NCBI RefSeq assembly: GCF_035222275.1
Contig: NC_085886.1
Location: 3,348,001 to 3,412,000, forward strand
Direction of reading: 5' to 3'
Source: Podospora bellae-mahoneyi
Lineage: Eukaryota; Ascomycota; Sordariomycetes; Sordariales; Podosporaceae
DNA: 64,000 nt
Positions 24,836 through 35,289 of the stretch are shown in pieces. The notes beneath the pieces were generated by a model, which saw only the letters and a program-made list of their open reading frames with translations, ran no database searches and was not told the DNA's origin. The translations under genes were made by a program, and so were the position numbers. How positions within the stretch are numbered: the stretch's first letter is position 1; each line of letters opens with the position of its first letter.

Positions 24836-26519
24836 TTACTCGAAGATCGAGAACAATTCAGATCCATCAGTAGCGCATGGTCCGGTTTCGAGTCTCCCGT
24901 TTCCAGGCACGACGCAAGTCTGATTCCTTTCGTTTTGTGGTGCCAAGGCAAAGCTTGTCTGCCCAAGGAAAGGAAACAACTGAGCACCATCGGTTTCTCC
25001 CTCTGGAAAAAAGGTCTGTTAGCTTGGTGCGCTATATCCTGGACGAAGGGGGGGAAAGCAAAGATGGACCTACCACCATCAGCACGTCCGCCGCATGAGA
25101 ACAGAGTGACGGTGTCCCCTGGCTGGCGTCTGAGATCTACACTGATACAGCCCTGGGTCTATCAAAGCAGTTGTCTTAGTAACATTCTCCAAAAGCAAGC
25201 TAGTGGTGATGGTAATGGTTAGGGATCACTTACCAGAGTGCTCACGATCAAAGCAGCAAGTTCCCGGTTGTTGTTATGTTTACCAGCGGTAATAACATCA
25301 AACTTCTCGTTCGGGCTACCTGTACAGTCCACAAGCGAGACAGGAATCAAATTCTGTCGAAAGTCGCCAGCGGTCGGGTCGACAAAGAGACACTTGTTGT
25401 TTGGTGCCCTGATGGTGACATCGGAAAAGGCCCGGGTAGCGCCTTCGTCCCGCTGATGAGACTGAGCTGCAGCAGTGGGCTGGAGAGTACCGCCGGCACG
25501 AGACACGGGCACAGGTTCGGTAGGGTTGACCGAGGGGATGCTCCCACCGCCATTGCTATTGCCATTATCATTATTGTTGTTGCCGCCGTTGTTGTTGTTG
25601 TTACCGCCGTTGTTGTTGCCATCGTTGTTGTTACTGTTCCCGGCACCAGGGGCAGTGGTGGTTGACTGGGCAGGGGCAGCTGAAGGTGCGGCTGTAGGAG
25701 TAACAGTCACTGTTCGAGTACTTTTAGTACAGCTCGAGATGGAGGTACCGCTAGGATTACCAGAACTACCATTTCCGCCATTTCCACCGTTGCCAGCATT
25801 TTCATCGCCTCCGTTGTTCCCACCGTTGTTGTCTTCATTGTTGCCGCCGTTACCACCGTTGTTGCCGCTAGCCGGGGCACCACCACCAATGGTGAAGGTC
25901 TGGCTGGCGTCTTCATTCTGACAGTTCGCAATGTCAAGAGTGTTCCCCCTTGCGGTTGCGCAAAAGTTTCCTCCTTCGTTTTGAGGGCTCAGTGAAAGCG
26001 GGCCGGCACCGCCGTCAAAGTCAAACAGCTGAGAGTCAGTCACATCACCCCCTGAAAATATCAGCATACATTCTCTTATTCAGTCAGTCCAATAATCTTA
26101 CCTCCATCCGCTCGACCGCCGCATGAGAAGAGCAGAAGCTGATTCCCGGCTTGTCGGCGCGAATCAAAGTTCAGGCAAGCATTGGTCAAGGATGACACAA
26201 TGAGGGCCACGCCATCGCCTCTGATATGAGCGCCGGCAGTGATGACGTCCCAGCCCTGCCCATCAGTAGAACCGCAGTCCGCAATCTGAACGGGAGTAAG
26301 GTTGGCTCGGAAATCTCCAGACAGCTCGTCAACGAAAAGGCATCTCCCGTCTGATGTTCGGATCTCAACGTTGGAGAAAGCCCGGGTAGCACCATTGTCC
26401 CTCTGATGGGCTTCGGCCGTGGCCTCTTCATTGAGGGAGTCAACTGCCCGATGTCGTACAAGCGGGGAGGCTCCCACGACAGCAGCCCAGGCCAGCAAAG
26501 AAGTGAGTGAAGACACCAT
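24836..26519 (-). CDS. Secreted protein with two tandem beta-trefoil-like domains joined by an Asn/Gly-rich linker
   Basis: Predicted 495-residue secreted protein. Exons are 26519-26102, 26051-25234, 25158-25074 and 25002-24836; introns of 50, 75 and 71 bp are in phases 1, 0 and 1. A signal peptide (MVSSLTSLLAWAAVVGASP) precedes two repeats of ~145 residues. Each opens HQRD(N/E)GATRAFS, then CLFVD..(S/A)GDFR.NL.PV, (D)VITAG.H, ALIVS(S/T)LT, RRQ.G....LFSCGGRADG, and an exon with TD..QLF and PQNE. A ~110-residue Asn/Gly tract with a Ser/Thr/Pro core separates them. Repeat layout and Cys spacing suggest a lectin-like beta-trefoil, but no QxW motif is clear, so sugar binding is only a guess. The phase-1 intron after CGGRADG occurs in both repeats, showing internal duplication. 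Repeat 2 has one extra intron; its last half lies in the final exon, easily missed by simple ORF calling. Confidence 0.8.
25540..25870 (-). repeat. Asn/Gly-coding low-complexity region
   Basis: Irregular GTTGTTGCC/GCC-type trinucleotides that on the minus strand code NNGG-like runs, interrupted by a Ser/Thr/Pro stretch with CTKSTRTVTVTPTAAPS. It forms the linker between the two trefoil-like domains. Confidence 0.75.
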
Positions 26520-28308
26520 GATTGTAGATGAAAATGAGTGAGAGACGGCAGAAAACAGCCGATCAACCTGCTCGAAGAAAGGAATGGATGTCCGCGCAGC
26601 AGACTGGAAAAGAAGGACAAGAAAGAAATGAAGAAGGAACGTGAGAAATGGATGATATTCACAACAACCCGCTGAGAGTTGAGTGAAGGGGATATATACC
26701 ATAGATACATCAGACGAAATGGACGGCCCTGCCTGGCTACTTATCCCTGTTCATGGGCTTCCACAAGAAGGCCCTATCACCCCTTACACGGGCATTTGGG
26801 GTAAAAGGGACTTCATGATGGGGTTTCATGGTCTCTCATGTGTGTACACCTAGGCTCACTTGGAGGGCTGTTTCGTGCCGAAGTTGAAAGCGACCAAGGC
26901 GATGGCCTGCAAAATCCAGGATGGCAGTTCAGGGGCCGATCAGTTGATCCTTGATCAGAGTCTGGGATGGTGGTGATGACAGGATAACGCAGGGGTCAGG
27001 GCCAAATGTTTCCTGTTGAAAGACGCGCGGAAAAGGCCATCGGAGAGCGAAGCGCTGTCTGTTGACGCTGGGAGAGACCGATGGCAGGGCAGCTTGGTTC
27101 CACGGCTTACACGCCTGCCAAAAGATGGGATGTGTTTGGCCCAAAAAGGAGGGCTGCACCCCTGTAGCACATCCCTGACACACTCGCCAGCGGGTGACCT
27201 GCACAGTCGCTGAATTTTGAGCTGGGGTTTGGAGATCACGGCCTGGGCTGTGAAACGATACCTGTCAGAGATGGCGCCAAGATCGGGGGTCGTCCACCAC
27301 ACAATACACTCGCAACAGCGGCACAGAACGCAGGATATGGAGAAGGGTCCATCGTCTCAACGAAAGTTCCTCGAAGAAAAGGGCTGGAGAAAGAGAGGAA
27401 GAGGGATTTTGTGACCCTGGCATCCATGCTGTTGTCCTTCGTGTTTGCAGCGATCAAAGAAAATCCCCCGCTGAAGGCCCCACCTTGAACCAGTGAGCCG
27501 GGATGACGTCGAGCAGTATCGACCCACCGTTGTGGCCTCTCCTATGACTGTTGTTCCCATTTAATACATAGGTAAAAAGCTTTCATGTTCTCGGAGGTAG
27601 ACGAGAGCTGAATATAACGTTGTCTGGGAATCTCATCTCAAGTACTCACATTGTTGATGGTTAAATGTTGTTGCAAATCCCTGCTGCTACACCACCTCGT
27701 ACAGAAGAGAAAGTACATGGGACCTCGAGCGCGCAGAATTACTATTGCTCGAATGCATGAAGTCCGTCTCACCTGCAGTCCTGTGTATTCTAGTATATCT
27801 CCACTACTACATCTTCAGATGGTTCCCCCGGGTCTCAGACCCTCAAGCTCGGTGCAACTGAGACTCGCCGGGAGCCCATTCTTGAGGCCGACCATGTGGG
27901 AAGCTTGGTGCTGGGTGTCTGGCAGATGGGATCCGGTAGATAAGAGAAGACTACGGCGGTTGTGTGCTCTTGGCCTGGGGTCGGTCACCGCGTGAAGATG
28001 TTCAGATGAATCATGGACGTAAGATTGCATACACGGCTCCAACTGCCTGCGTGATGGGCCATGTGGAGAGGAATTGTCGACACACCAAGGGTTAGGGTCA
28101 AAGACTTGATTCCCTCCCAAACCGCCCCGCTTCTTTGCCAGGGCCACAGCCCTAATCAACGTTTCTCTGCCAAGACGTCCACTCCGCAAAATTTCCAGAT
28201 ACCAGACCTCAATTGCGATTGCGCCTTGTCCGACTCCGAACGACAGCTTCCGACACGAACGATCAACCTCACCCATCTCCGCCAAATCACCCCATACACA
28301 CCGCCAAA
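26520..28308. other. Long intergenic region with divergent promoters
   Basis: 1.8 kb between the starts of the beta-trefoil-like gene and RPS19. A TATATA on the minus strand (near 26692-26698) is ~175 bp upstream of the trefoil start. Telobox-like sites near 28090 and 28150 lie upstream of RPS19. Short frames near 27000-27900 overlap on both strands and look random. No RNA gene was recognised. Confidence 0.5.
28089..28156 (+). promoter_or_regulatory. Telobox-type sites in the RPS19 promoter
   Basis: GGGTTAGGG at 28089-28097 contains TTAGGG, and AGCCCTAAT at 28148-28156 carries its reverse form. They lie 150-220 bp upstream of the ATG. TTAGGG-binding factors such as Tbf1 activate ribosomal protein genes in several ascomycetes. 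A related site is in the RPS14/RPL7 promoter. Confidence 0.5.
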
Positions 28309-29124
28309 ATGCCTGGAGGAGTCACCGTTCGCGATGTCGATGTAAGTTTTGGGAGCCCTTCGCCATGACGGCCTTTGCGACCGAGACCCGAACACTCTCT
28401 TTCGCCGTCCGAGTCGCTGCCAGCTTCCTCAAACGAGGCTCGGGTTGGCCGACGACGATGGACCGCTGGTCAAGACAGCAACATGGAAGATGATGGGAGC
28501 AGGCGTGAGGGGGTCGAAAGATCTCTGAAGACGGAATTGTGCTAATCATATTGTGTTGCTTGGTTCAAGGCCCACAAGTTCGTCGGTAAGTCTTGCTTTG
28601 CTTCGTTTTGCCTCGATATGTCTGGTGCGCAGTGCGGCAAATGTCTGACTCTGAATAGGTGCCTACGCCGCTTTCTTGAAGCGTCAGGGCAAGCTCCCCG
28701 TCCCCGGTTGGGTTGACACCGTCAAGACCGGCCCCGCCAAGGAGATGCCTCCCCAGGACATCGACTGGTTCTACGTCCGTGCCGCTGCCGTCGCTCGTCA
28801 CGTCTACCTCCGCAAGACCGTTGGTGTCGGCCGCCTCCGCCGCGTTCACGGCAGCGCCAAGAACCGTGGCTCGCGCCCCTCCCACCACGTCGAGGCCTCC
28901 GGCAGCGTTGATCGCAAGATCATGCAGGCTCTTGAGAAGATCCAGGTCCTTGAGCAGGATGAGGAGAAGGGTGGCCGCCGCATCACGCAGCAGGGTCAGC
29001 GTGATCTTGACCGTGAGTTTACTTGATCTCTCGAGCCGTTTGCACTTTGCTAACGTACGTAAACATAGGTATTGCCCAGACCGTTGCTGAGGCGGAGGGT
29101 GAGGAGGATGAGGATGACGAGTAA
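28309..29124 (+). CDS. RPS19: 40S ribosomal protein S19 (eS19)
   Basis: Small-subunit head protein needed for 18S maturation; 152 residues. Exons are 28309-28341, 28570-28585, 28659-29012 and 29069-29124. Exon 2 is a 16-base micro-exon coding AHKFV plus one base; skipping it would shift the frame. Introns are 228, 73 and 56 bp. Recognised segments are MPGGVTVRDVD, AYAAFLKRQGKLPVPGWVDT, the DWFYVRAAAVARHVYLRK core and the C-terminal RRITQQGQRDLDRIAQTVAE with an acidic tail. Length and order match eS19. The short first exon and long first intron parallel RPL7. Codon choice strongly favours C-ending codons, as expected for high expression. Confidence 0.97.
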
Positions 29125-30084
29125 ATGTCGTCTTTTCCAACAGTCGCTTTACATACCAGGCTCTTTACTGAGTACGCAAAGGTGTGAAACGTAAGGGTCG
29201 GCATGGCATGGATTTCCGGGAGCATATGGGTTAGGCGTCAAAAAAGGACTTAATGGCTTGCTTGATCATGCCTTTCCTCGCTCACCTAGGCGACCAAGCT
29301 GGCTTTATATGTGCTAGCTTTTAAAGCATATCTGCCATAAGACGGTGTTTTCTCCAGCTTTCCTACGCGTAGAGCGTAAATGAATGCCCAACAAACCAAG
29401 TCAAATAAACAATAGTACCATCTTCTCCGTGACTGACACGTAGGCCGCGTTTCCACTGCTCAGCACACCCAGTTACCTCGTCAAATGCCAACGTCGGCCT
29501 CCAGACATTCTCCTGCTGTGTCCTTAACCACTTATGACCCAAGCAAGCTGCCAGTCTCAACATCTAACCTACCATTTTGTTTCTCACAGGCGTATATTTA
29601 GATAAGTAGTCAACCGCTTCTGTCTCCTGGCTAGGAAGGTACCCGATCGCTTCTTTGTGAAAGGCACTCTCCGAGAAGCATCTCTCACTCGCTACTTCGA
29701 GTCATTACATGGTTAGACACCTGCCATTGCCTCTAGTTCGTCATGGTTGTCGACGTAATCCAACCACACTGCGCTGTCTCCCCTGTTCCAAAGTAACTCC
29801 TTGGTCACCACTACCCACCACCCCCTTGTCTACTGTTGCCTAGGTGGCTAGCTATCAAGGTAGGCTTCAATCTTTCAGCTTCTTCGAGACCGCGACTTCC
29901 TTCTAATGCTCTTTCCAAGTGCCCCAGCTATTAGGCATCCGACCTAAGGTCGTCGTCGTCCACGACCGAGAGCCTCAGCCTAGATTTCCTTGGTCGCCCG
30001 GTCCATCAATCTTTCCTCCAAGCTTCTCTCGCTATTCTCATTCTCTTGACCTCAACCCACGCATTTCATGACGCCGTCGAAAAA
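29125..30084. other. Intergenic region upstream of the ankyrin-deaminase gene
   Basis: About 960 bp with no convincing gene. Pyrimidine-rich DNA with TCTCTTGACC-like tracts precedes the deaminase start. A 22-codon upstream ORF (30068-30133) overlaps that start and is listed separately. Confidence 0.45.
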
Positions 30085-30133
30085 ATGGAGACGTTCTCTT
30101 CGACTTCGATTAAGCTTACTCGGGAGGCGTTGA
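30068..30133 (+). promoter_or_regulatory. Upstream ORF overlapping the deaminase start, ending in a TGATG overlap
   Basis: An ATG at 30068 opens a 22-codon frame rich in Arg, Leu and Ser. It is out of frame with the main ATG at 30085. Its TGA stop (30131-30133) overlaps the next in-frame Met codon of the main gene (30133, Met17) as TGATG. Such overlaps permit termination-reinitiation. If the transcript begins upstream of 30068, translation may be damped or start at Met17. Confidence 0.4.
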
Positions 30134-32226
30134 TGCTCTCAGAACTCCATATTGCGACTCTCAATGGCGACCTTCAACATGTGAGAGAGCTCCTGAAGAG
30201 CACCTCCACGTCACCTGGCGGTACAAGAAAAGTTATCGAAGCGCGCGACCGACATGGGACAACACCACTCATGGCAGCCGTTCTCTATGGTCGTCTCGCT
30301 ATTGCGAAGCTCCTGTTGAGATATGGCGCTTCGAGGAAAGCACAAGACCTTCAAGGCCGTGTCACCTGGGAGTACTCGCGCGCTTCATTGTTTGACCGAA
30401 AGCCAAAGATGTACCAACACCTGGGCTTTCCCCCAATCTCCCGAAGTCTGCAACGTGAGAGAAGGAGAATTGCCATAATTCTGAAATATCCCGCCGCTTT
30501 GCGATCTTGGTAAGCATTCTGGTCCACCCCTACAATATGTGTTCCTTTTACAGATCCCTAACAGAGTGCAGTCGTCGAATTGGCAATCACCACTACTCGC
30601 GCAGCCGACTGCACAAGCGTGCCAAGGACCTGGTCATTCTCAAGCCTGTAGGTGGCTTCGAGACATTCAAGCCAGGCAAAGAGGGCAATGAGCTTCTTAG
30701 TGCAACCGCGGGATTCATAGCCTCTGCTACCACTTCTCCCAAAGATGTGAAGGTTGAGCAGTTTGCAGTCAGCGGCTGGAAGCCAAATCCAGGCCGTGGT
30801 CCTCGGGTTCTTGATAACGTTGTCTTGACAGAACGGGTTAGGGATGTTATTCACCTCCATGGCCTCAAGGTTCGTGCGTCCCAGCGGGACAACGGCAACC
30901 AGACTGCTTTGCCCGAGCATAAGGGTCGATTTGCGGCATGCCATGTTGAGAAAAAGCTCGCCGTCTGGTGGGTAATGAAGGCCCTAAAGGAAGTCTTCAA
31001 CACGTCAGATATTGAGCGCCTGAGGGAGCTGCGAGGGGCAGATGTCCCCAACTACTACCGGGAGGCTATGCTCTTTCTTGACCACGGGCCGTGCCAAGAT
31101 GTAAGTAATCCCCAGCTGGTCTCGAGTATAAGGATGTTTGCTAATGCCAAAGGACTCAGTGCTGGGACTTTTTGCACCAGGTGAAGCGGATCACCGGGAT
31201 CCTAATATGTGTCGAGTCGATATCATTTTGCGTCACGGGCAATCGGGCATCTGGACCACAGGGGTGTCCAAACTGTACATGCCAGAAATGTACCAGCCAA
31301 AAGAAAGCACAGATGAGTCGCCCATCCTCCGACTCGGCAATCCAACAAGACGACGAAGACAGCGATGAATCAGACAAAGAGACTCGGCCATCAGAGGATG
31401 ACATGCAACTGCCGCTCATTCAATTCGAGACAGAGCTAAAGGGGACTGAAGACAAAGGTGTTCGCCCACCTCATTCTCGTAGCAATGGTGGGATTTACAA
31501 TGGGACTGCAGCCCCTGATACTGTATGCTCCGTGTCTCCTTGAACTATAAACTTTGCTGACCATTTTAGTGGACTGTGTTCCCATCCACAGATCTTAGAC
31601 CAGTGGCAAAGCCACTGAACAGAATCCAGAAGAACATCGAGGCCTCTTCTAGACCTATCTGTGATGCAGCTGATCCTAGTAATGGAGCAGTCCTTACCTT
31701 CTCGCTTCCACACCGACCTGCTTTCAAAAGCCCTGTGTCATCTCCTGGCTCTGAAGTCTCTGGCCGCACGCAGAGGGTTGACCCCGTGTCAACTATGGGC
31801 GGGCATTCAGCCTACTTTGAAGATGACGGGCATGAGCCCAATATAGAGTCTCCTGTCGCCCATACAAGCCCACCCCAAGCCTCTCGACAGCCACTGCTTC
31901 ACCCAATTTACCGTTCCCAAATCTCCCTCAATCTTGAGCGGTTTACATATGCTGGAGCCGCTACTTCAGAGGCGCCGGGATCCTTGCTTTCCGCACGGTT
32001 GAAGAAGGGCCGCGTTGGCACCATCAAGGACAACGACGTTGACGTCGTGGACGGAACCAACGACAATGGAAGTAAGCCTGACGTCCGCACGACCCGTGGC
32101 AAGCCCAAGACGTCTATAGGTCGAAGGGGGAAATCCAACCCTAGAAATAGAAGGGAAGTTCGGCGGGAATCGAGCTTCAGGTCTAGGAGCACATTCGCAA
32201 GAGCAGTTGCTTCTCGGTTTGACTGA
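30085..32226 (+). CDS. Ankyrin-repeat / DYW-like zinc deaminase fusion protein
   Basis: Predicted 657-residue protein. Exons are 30085-30509, 30572-31100, 31160-31522 and 31570-32226; introns are 62, 59 and 47 bp, all phase-consistent. Residues 17-95 hold about two ankyrin units (LHIATLNGDLQHVRELL; DRHGTTPLMAAVLYGRLAIAKLLLRYGA). Residues ~200-345 look like a nucleic-acid deaminase of the DYW-like clade. HVE (His266, Glu268) sits in HVEKKLA, close to the plant DYW HSEKLA; Cys316 and Cys319 sit in PCQDC followed by FLHQVKRITGI. A later cluster, Cys354-x2-Cys357-x-Cys359-x2-Cys362, recalls the second zinc site of DYW domains. The C-terminal ~290 residues are disordered, with acidic and then Arg/Lys-rich parts; no signal peptide or membrane segment. 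By family it would deaminate cytosine in RNA or DNA; the substrate is unknown. A deaminase-like protein without activity is possible. Confidence 0.8.
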
Positions 32227-32876
32227 CTGTTTTGCTTTGTCTTGTTTGTGTGTTTTTTTCCATTTTCCTTTGCTTCGTTGTGTACTCTACCTTTTGTCGA
32301 GACTATTACGGCAAGTTGGTGGGCTTTTTGCGCCGGTGCTCAGCGATGGGCTTTTTTGCCGTAAACTCCAATCCCACGATTCCAATGTAATTTACTGTTG
32401 TTGTTTGCAGTCCATAAAAGGAGGGCCAGGAACAGGAAGTCAGAAGGTCTGTTGCAGGGCGGAAGATATTGCCCATGGTGTTGGTCGTGGCCTCGATCAC
32501 GAATGTTATGTCAAGATATATATGTACCTATTCAATTTCAGCTCTATCATGAGCAACCCGAGTACTCATAAAACAATACCAACAATGGTCCTGTTTACGT
32601 GAACATCATGATGAGAGTCCATGGCGCGTAAGCCATGCCTGTCTAAGGTACCATCATATCTTTTGTATTTTGGGCATTTTTCATGCCCCCGCTCTTTGTT
32701 TGTACCCTGATCAAACGGACCGATCATTGCTCTAATGCTCTATTGCTCTTTCCATATACCATTCATCCGTCATAAACATGACCCAGCATGATGCACGCTT
32801 CACCCTGTACCCGATTCAACTCCAACGCCATGCCAAAATCGAAAATCGACCTTTTGATACTAGAGGTACCTGCCAA
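32227..32876. other. Convergent 3' intergenic region
   Basis: 650 bp between the deaminase and ZIP transporter stops, T-rich just after the deaminase stop as in fungal 3' UTRs. No gene was seen. Confidence 0.5.
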
Positions 32877-34085
32877 TCAAGCCCATTTTGCCAGGAGAGC
32901 CATGACGAAAACGCCCACAAACACACAAATATACGCGCACAGTTGCATTTGCAAACCGGCCTTGCGCATCTCGGGGTTGAACATGAATTCGTGAGCCAGT
33001 AGCTCGACGAGGCCAGTGTATAGAAGGATGCCGCCACTGATTGCATCAAACACACCATTGACAATCTTGCTGGTGGTAGCTTCCAGTGACATCGACTTGC
33101 TCGCTATAAGCCCGATACCGATGGCCAGGGGGGTGCTAAGAGCGTAAACAGTCCCGAGAACATATGGCGTCCATCTTCTAGCGTCCGGAGGCCATGTTGC
33201 CGTTGCAAGGCGGGCACCCAAGCCAAGACCCTCAAAGGTCTGGTGGAATACCAGCACAACAAAAAGCACAGTAAAGTTTTCTGTGACGGCGAGGGTCAAA
33301 CCAATGAAGATGGAATGAAATATGACACCAAACTCGAGGATAAACAGGGCCGTCATCTGCCCCGCAAAGTTGGGATGCTCGTCGCCCTCGATATGATCTC
33401 GCAAATGGCCCAGGTGGTTCTCCCCCCCAGGCGGGTAACTGACTTCGTGGCGCAACACTGGGATTTGGTGTTTACCACACATTCCACCTTCGATGCTGCT
33501 GGCCACTGGCGAGGGGCTTCCGCTTGGGCTGGTGGATGGGACAAGTTCTCGGCCGTGCATTCGCAAGCGGCTGCTGACCGGGCGCAGTGCAGCACTATCC
33601 ACCATAAGTGTCTCGGGGGGTTCCTGGTGCCCATGTGAAGAGTGAAAGCCGAAATCGAAGCGTGAAACGAGTATTTCGAGGAGAAACATGACCATCACGG
33701 TTGCTAGACCGATCCCCATAGCCCAATCATACTCTGGAAGAATGTGCTCAAGACATTCATCCCGGAAGTTGTCGGACGCTGGCGAGAGGAGATGCATGAA
33801 AGCGGTTGCAATGATGACTCCTGTACCAAAATACTTGGCGACGAAGAAGCAAAGCTTGGGTACGCGCAGTTTGGAGCTCCTCGCCAACCATACTGGCAAA
33901 AGCGCACCGACGGCAGAGCCAAGTAGAATGATAAAGACGGAGGCGATACGCAATCCCAGATCATCTCTGCTCAACAGTGTGCCTACACAGCTAGGCGCTG
34001 GCGCTTCATCTCTGAGTAACAGCTCCGAGTGCTGCATTGTGTGATTTGACCAGCCTTCTCTTTCGAGGTTTACCGACGGGCACAT
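32877..34085 (-). CDS. ZIP-family zinc/iron transporter (Zrt-type, plasma membrane)
   Basis: 402-residue single-exon membrane protein importing Zn2+ (possibly Fe2+) into the cytosol. About eight hydrophobic segments are visible: ~46-68, 80-100, 121-141, 241-268, 272-292, 308-330, 340-362 and 380-400. A 90-residue His-containing cytoplasmic loop (150-240; SSHGHQ, HLGHLRDHIEGDEH) lies between the third and fourth, as in fungal Zrt1/Zrt2 proteins. The metal-path residues of ZIP segments IV and V are present: His257 in FHSIFIGLTL and His281/Glu285 in HQTFEGLGLGAR. A TATATA element lies ~130 bp upstream (about 34212-34218). Fungal ZIPs are usually induced by zinc starvation through Zap1-like factors; no Zap1 site was searched systematically. 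Metal specificity is inferred. Confidence 0.93.
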   Translation of the reverse strand: MCPSVNLEREGWSNHTMQHSELLLRDEAPAPSCVGTLLSRDDLGLRIASVFIILLGSAVGALLPVWLARSSKLRVPKLCFFVAKYFGTGVIIATAFMHLLSPASDNFRDECLEHILPEYDWAMGIGLATVMVMFLLEILVSRFDFGFHSSHGHQEPPETLMVDSAALRPVSSRLRMHGRELVPSTSPSGSPSPVASSIEGGMCGKHQIPVLRHEVSYPPGGENHLGHLRDHIEGDEHPNFAGQMTALFILEFGVIFHSIFIGLTLAVTENFTVLFVVLVFHQTFEGLGLGARLATATWPPDARRWTPYVLGTVYALSTPLAIGIGLIASKSMSLEATTSKIVNGVFDAISGGILLYTGLVELLAHEFMFNPEMRKAGLQMQLCAYICVFVGVFVMALLAKWA

Positions 34086-35289
34086 TTGGGGGGAAGGTTT
34101 GGTGCGGGCGGTACGGCCCTTGAGAAGGAGGATCGGCGGGGTCGAAAAGCTGTGGGCGCAAAGATTGTAAGATTCCGTACCAAATGAAGTCTAAACCCGT
34201 CGATATGGACTTGATATATAATGGTGTTCTTGGTCGGAAGACTGGATCGTTTGCGCTTCGCAGTTCAGTAGCCCACAATTTTCTGGCGACAACTATCTCG
34301 GGCCACCACGACTACAGAGTAATCATGGGCACCAAACGACAGATTCGATATGTACGAGAGACTGAGTGAAGATGAGGGGTGGGCAGCGAGGGCGCAACTC
34401 AAAGGCGAGATGGAGGCGGGAGGCGGGAGTTCGACCGAGAACCTTGATGGCTAAGCTCCAGTCAGCAACCAGCTCGCCATCTAGCGCACGTCTCAAACAG
34501 CAAGCGCAACTACCACTACTGCAGAGGTTTTTGGTACGTGCGGAAAAAAACACGCACCAGAATATCGCAATGGCCCTCCTTGGACAAACAACCGCAGTGC
34601 TATGCTTGAGTAAAGATTCTTGATCGAGAGATGATGCTTCGGACGCAGACGGATGAGATAAGAAGCTTGCAGGATCGAGAGTCCAGAAGACAGACAATGC
34701 TTAGGTAAGGGAGCAGGAGAGGTTTAGAGTATGTGAATGGAAGACGGCCGTGGCGTGGAAAACAGCGTAGGTGCCTATACGCCGCAATGAGACCGCAAGG
34801 AAACCGCATCGCCGGGAGAACGGTGCGCCAAAACAAAAAAGGGGAGATTCCAGTCCCGGAGAAGGGGCCCGGACCTGTGTTTTAAGGCTTTTGGAAGGCA
34901 CTCCCCGAAGACTCTGGAGACACCAAGCCGATGACCGCCAACCAGTAGAGAAGCAGCCACCATAAACATTTGCAAAATCCCATTGTGCCGGACCTGTCAA
35001 CCTGATGGTGTCCGCTGACACCCGGCCCCTAGCTTACCATCGGGATTGATGGCTGGTACTACACCAGCACCGGTGTAATCTCAATGATTTGATGTCATTG
35101 GTGGTGTGGCGACCGACGTCAGAACAAATGCATGTTTGGGACCATCAAGGTACTCCGGAGTCCAAATAGCGCCCAGTTAACCTTTCTTCCCTCCAACCCC
35201 CCCCGCCGCTCTTGCCGAACAGTCGAAATCGCGGTCATGCTAGCTAGCCCTTCAGGAGACATTCCTCGTGGGCATTAACAGCCGTCTTC
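34086..35289. other. Intergenic region, ZIP promoter side
   Basis: 1.2 kb between the ZIP start and the MDM10 stop, with the TATATA near 34215. The several short frames on both strands have no recognisable motif. A run of C/G homopolymer is near 35200. Confidence 0.5.

Noticed and set aside
30046-30084. Upstream extension of the deaminase gene
   Set aside because: The extension would need a TTG start; ATG 30085 is the first in-frame ATG.
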